Shown here: one piece after another, positions 14,339-15,105 of the stretch
How positions within the stretch are numbered: the stretch's first letter is position 1
How the letters are laid out: every line of letters begins with the position of its first letter
Assembly (NCBI GenBank): GCA_020349865.1
Contig: CP070700.1
Span: forward strand, 241,338 to 256,442
Source: Desulfobacteraceae bacterium
GTDB lineage: Bacteria; Desulfobacterota; DSM-4660; Desulfatiglandales; Desulfatiglandaceae
Direction of reading: 5' to 3'
DNA: 15,105 nucleotides
The notes under the pieces: generated by a model
The model's database searches: none
The model's input: only the letters and a program-made list of their open reading frames with translations
Told to the model about the DNA's origin: nothing
Made by a program: the position numbers and the translations under genes

Positions 14339-15105
14339 CTAAAGCCCAAGCTTTTGCCGTACGGCCTCAGAAATCTCCTCTGGAATAATGCATCGTACTG
14401 CGTTCCAGTTACTTGAAGGTCGGGTAGCGTCAATACCCATCTTTGCCGTAAGACCAGCACTTGCCGAAGGATCCAAAAGCGCCCCCATGCATCGTGAAGC
14501 CAAAAAGACATCTTTATCAGCTTGGAATCGAGTTGCCAAAGCCCACAGTACTTCTCTCTCATTGTAAACATCAATATCGTCGTCAACAACAATGACAAGC
14601 TTCAGACTGGGATCTTCTGCAAAAGCCGCAAATATGCAGTTGACGGGTTGTCCATCAGCAGTTTTCTTGATCGAAATATAACAGTGAAGCCGACAAACCC
14701 CTGAGACAGGGTATGCTACCGCTTTCACACTTGGATTTATTTCCTTCAGGCGTTCGAGAATCCGAATCTCCTGCGGAATGCCTAGAAGAAGAGTATGTTC
14801 CGTTGACATTCCTGGCACAATTTCGTTATAAATAGCATCCTTCCTTCTCGTTAAAGCGGTCACTTCGATCACGTGGCGCGTGGAATTCTTTGAACTGTAT
14901 CCGGTAAATTCACCAAAAGGCCCTTCATCTTTTCGGGCATTACAGAGTATTTTCCCTTCCAATACTATTTCCGCATTCGCAGGGACCTCTAAATCAACGG
15001 TCTCACACTTGACTATCTCAAGCGGCATCCCCATGAAGCCACCGGCAATATTATATTCATCCCTTCCTATCGGACCTTTCCAGAGACCACTACCAAAGCA
15101 AAATA
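14339..15105 (-). CDS. UbiD family decarboxylase, C-terminal part (runs off the right edge)
   Basis: UbiD enzymes use prenylated FMN for reversible (de)carboxylation of aromatic or unsaturated acids. The frame is open from the window end to TAG at 14339-14341, giving about 255 residues of a protein usually 450-500 long. Sequence before the internal ATG at 15034 (DEYNIAGGFMG) is clearly UbiD-like, so that ATG is not the start. Visible signatures are ELVKCETVDLEVPA-like text (EIVKCETVDLEVPANAEI), DEGPFGEFTGY with the two glutamates of the Arg-Glu-Glu catalytic set, VKAVAYPVSGVCRLHCYISI, VVDDDIDVYNEREVLWALAT and a C-terminal MGIDATRP. The essential Arg lies in the unseen part. AOR follows about 75 nt downstream, probably in one transcript. 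Substrate is not readable from sequence. Confidence 0.93.
   Translation of the reverse strand, partial: FCFGSGLWKGPIGRDEYNIAGGFMGMPLEIVKCETVDLEVPANAEIVLEGKILCNARKDEGPFGEFTGYSSKNSTRHVIEVTALTRRKDAIYNEIVPGMSTEHTLLLGIPQEIRILERLKEINPSVKAVAYPVSGVCRLHCYISIKKTADGQPVNCIFAAFAEDPSLKLVIVVDDDIDVYNEREVLWALATRFQADKDVFLASRCMGALLDPSASAGLTAKMGIDATRPSSNWNAVRCIIPEEISEAVRQKLGL

Noticed and set aside
14203..14598. Minus-strand open frame of 131 codons overlapping UbiD and AOR
   Set aside because: It is an out-of-frame shadow of two clearly identified genes.
1..15105. CRISPR array, tRNA or rRNA gene
   Set aside because: No regularly spaced repeats and no recognisable tRNA or rRNA sequence were seen on either strand.

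Overview
The window looks like accessory DNA from a strictly anaerobic bacterium, most likely a Desulfobacterota (deltaproteobacterial) sulfate reducer or syntroph that degrades aromatic acids. That placement is an inference from gene content: two tungsten-type aldehyde ferredoxin oxidoreductase (AOR) family genes, a UbiD/UbiX/LpdD-type prenyl-flavin decarboxylase set, a TRAP transporter for organic acids, a corrinoid-methyltransferase-like URO-D protein and a sigma-54 activator remnant. No rRNA, tRNA or CRISPR array was seen.

Layout. (1) 59-1360, minus: C-terminal half of an RND efflux pump. (2) 1389-1723, minus: decayed 3' end of a type I restriction gene hsdR, starting directly after the ubiX stop. 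(3) 1724-2721, minus: intact lpdD-like and ubiX pair. (4) 2761-3064, minus: internally deleted IS1182-type transposase. (5) 3500-3960, minus: 3' remnant of an NtrC-type sigma-54 activator. (6) 4264-7838, plus: an apparently intact operon of ferredoxin, BamB-like AOR, a 53-residue protein and a URO-D family protein, with overlapping junctions. (7) about 7878-8645: a piece of an acyl-CoA ligase (minus) joined to the 3' end of an IS200/IS605-type element (plus). (8) 8804-11787, minus: complete TRAP transporter (DctP, DctQ, DctM). (9) 11832-12420, minus: a small unknown ORF and the C-terminal domain of a phenylacetate-CoA-ligase-type enzyme. (10) 12423-15105, minus: a second AOR and, upstream of it, the C-terminal half of a UbiD decarboxylase that runs off the right edge.

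How the genes may work together. TRAP would import a carboxylate, probably aromatic. UbiD, using prenylated FMN made by UbiX and handled by the LpdD-like protein, would (de)carboxylate it. The AORs would interconvert acid and aldehyde, or carry out another low-potential two-electron step, through ferredoxin. Both CoA-ligase-type genes in the window are broken, as is the local sigma-54 activator. The region therefore looks like a catabolic island reshaped by IS activity and deletion, in which the AOR, UbiD and TRAP parts were kept while activation, regulation and restriction parts decayed.

The most interesting points are the extra four-cysteine motif in the plus-strand AOR, its coupling to a URO-D protein and a tiny unknown protein, the AOR/UbiD adjacency, and several readable gene corpses that simple ORF calling would miss.
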